DNA from: Hydrocarboniphaga sp.
GTDB lineage: Bacteria > Pseudomonadota > Gammaproteobacteria > Nevskiales > Nevskiaceae
Length of the DNA: 64,000 nt
Assembly: GCF_028291725.1 (NCBI RefSeq)
Contig: NZ_JAQGNT010000064.1
Coordinates: forward strand, 1 to 64,000
Direction: 5' to 3'
A program made the position numbers and the translations under genes. Shown one piece after another: positions 63,589 to 64,000 of this stretch (its first letter is position 1; each line of letters opens with the position of its first letter). Below the pieces are notes generated by a model. That model was not told the DNA's origin and searched no databases. It was given only the letters and a program-made list of their open reading frames with translations.

Positions 63589-63628
63589 GGAGTCGACTCG
63601 TTAACGGGTTGGGCGCGAGGACATCGCG

Positions 63629-64000
63629 TCAGATCTGTCGCGCCTTGCCGACCCAATATTTCTCACGAACAACGCGGCGCAGTGTTTTGCCCACGGTGCT
63701 CCGCGGCAGTGCTTCCCAGATTTCGACTCGCTTCGGCGCCTTCACGCTGCCCAAACGCTGCTTGCAGAACGCGATGAACTCGGCTTCGTCGAACACGTGC
63801 CCGGCCTTGATCTCGACCGCGGCGATCACGAGTTCACCCCACTTCTCATCCGGAACACCGACGACGACGCAGTCCTGCACCGCGGGGAAACCCAAAGCCG
63901 CTTGCTCGACCTCGGTCGGGAAGACGTTGAAGCCGCCGCTGATGATCAAGTCGCGCTTCCGATCGACGAGATAGAGAAACCCGTCCTTGTCCTTGATGCC
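63629..64000 (-). CDS. AMP-dependent acyl-CoA synthetase, C-terminal part (cut by window edge)
   Basis: The last 123 residues of an adenylate-forming ligase; the gene continues past the right edge. The hinge region DGFLYLVDRKRDLIISGGFNV and the catalytic lysine in RSTVGKTLRR are intact. It activates a carboxylic acid to its CoA thioester and is the first gene visible of the operon reading into the thiolase. Substrate class cannot be told from this part. Confidence 0.9.
   Translation of the reverse strand, partial: GIKDKDGFLYLVDRKRDLIISGGFNVFPTEVEQAALGFPAVQDCVVVGVPDEKWGELVIAAVEIKAGHVFDEAEFIAFCKQRLGSVKAPKRVEIWEALPRSTVGKTLRRVVREKYWVGKARQI

Overview
The window looks like a high-GC proteobacterial chromosome, most likely a gammaproteobacterium. 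It has a complete System I cytochrome c maturation operon and ICE genes of the kind shared by Xanthomonadales/Nevskiales-like and betaproteobacterial hosts; the genus is not determinable from sequence alone. It reads as conserved chromosome (1-8.25 kb), then an integrated element beginning at a broken tRNA-Leu(UAA) gene near 8.25-8.30 kb. The right end of that element is not visible.

1-8.2 kb: a MaoC-like hot-dog protein, then ccmABCDEFGHI on the minus strand in tight, often overlapping order. The operon is interrupted only by a 284-bp block of palindromic repeats between ccmE and ccmF.

8.25-22.8 kb: the 3' part of tRNA-Leu(UAA) marks an attachment site. It is followed by a tyrosine recombinase and a dense defence/stability island. 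The island holds a HigB/HigA-like toxin-antitoxin pair, a complete QatABCD anti-phage system (TatD, QueC-like, QatB, KAP ATPase), an Mrr-like nuclease directly upstream of qatA, and a PIN/HTH toxin-antitoxin pair. These are followed by a GHKL ATPase facing a three-gene operon (STAS-like protein, small unknown protein, Cys-rich protein) that I do not recognise as a named system, and by two HNH-type proteins. The GHKL/STAS-like/Cys-rich module is the best candidate here for an undescribed system.

23-36 kb: an ICE backbone in the order radC, parB, DUF736, DUF2958, HU-like, XRE, DUF2958, DUF2285, AlpA-like, repA, iterons, parA, small RHH-like protein, DUF2840, traF, small ORF, relaxase. This order resembles Tn4371-family ICEs. 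From parA to the relaxase every gene junction is a 4-base ATGA/GTGA overlap. The traG/trb transfer genes expected of a complete ICE are not in the window. A short IS110-type transposase remnant lies just after the relaxase.

36.3-64 kb: a long catabolic region of CoA-dependent enzymes and regulators. A five-gene operon (crotonase, SCP2-type thiolase, metallo-beta-lactamase hydrolase, Fe-type alcohol dehydrogenase, SDR) faces a sixth SDR gene across a perfect palindrome, TGACTTTAAAGTCA. Related sites lie upstream of an old-yellow-enzyme gene and between a PaaG-like gene and a muconolactone-isomerase-like gene, which suggests one regulon. Further right are a TetR-coupled enoyl-reductase-like gene, two acyl-CoA dehydrogenases, a FadH-type dienoyl-CoA reductase, an aminoglycoside-phosphotransferase-like kinase, a thiolase and the 3' end of an acyl-CoA ligase gene. 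The hydrolase/Fe-ADH pair recalls gamma-butyrolactone operons. The kinase/ACAD/ligase set recalls levulinate and ACAD10/11-type 4-hydroxyacyl-CoA catabolism. Together they suggest breakdown of a lactone or hydroxylated alicyclic/branched acid, but the substrate is inference only.
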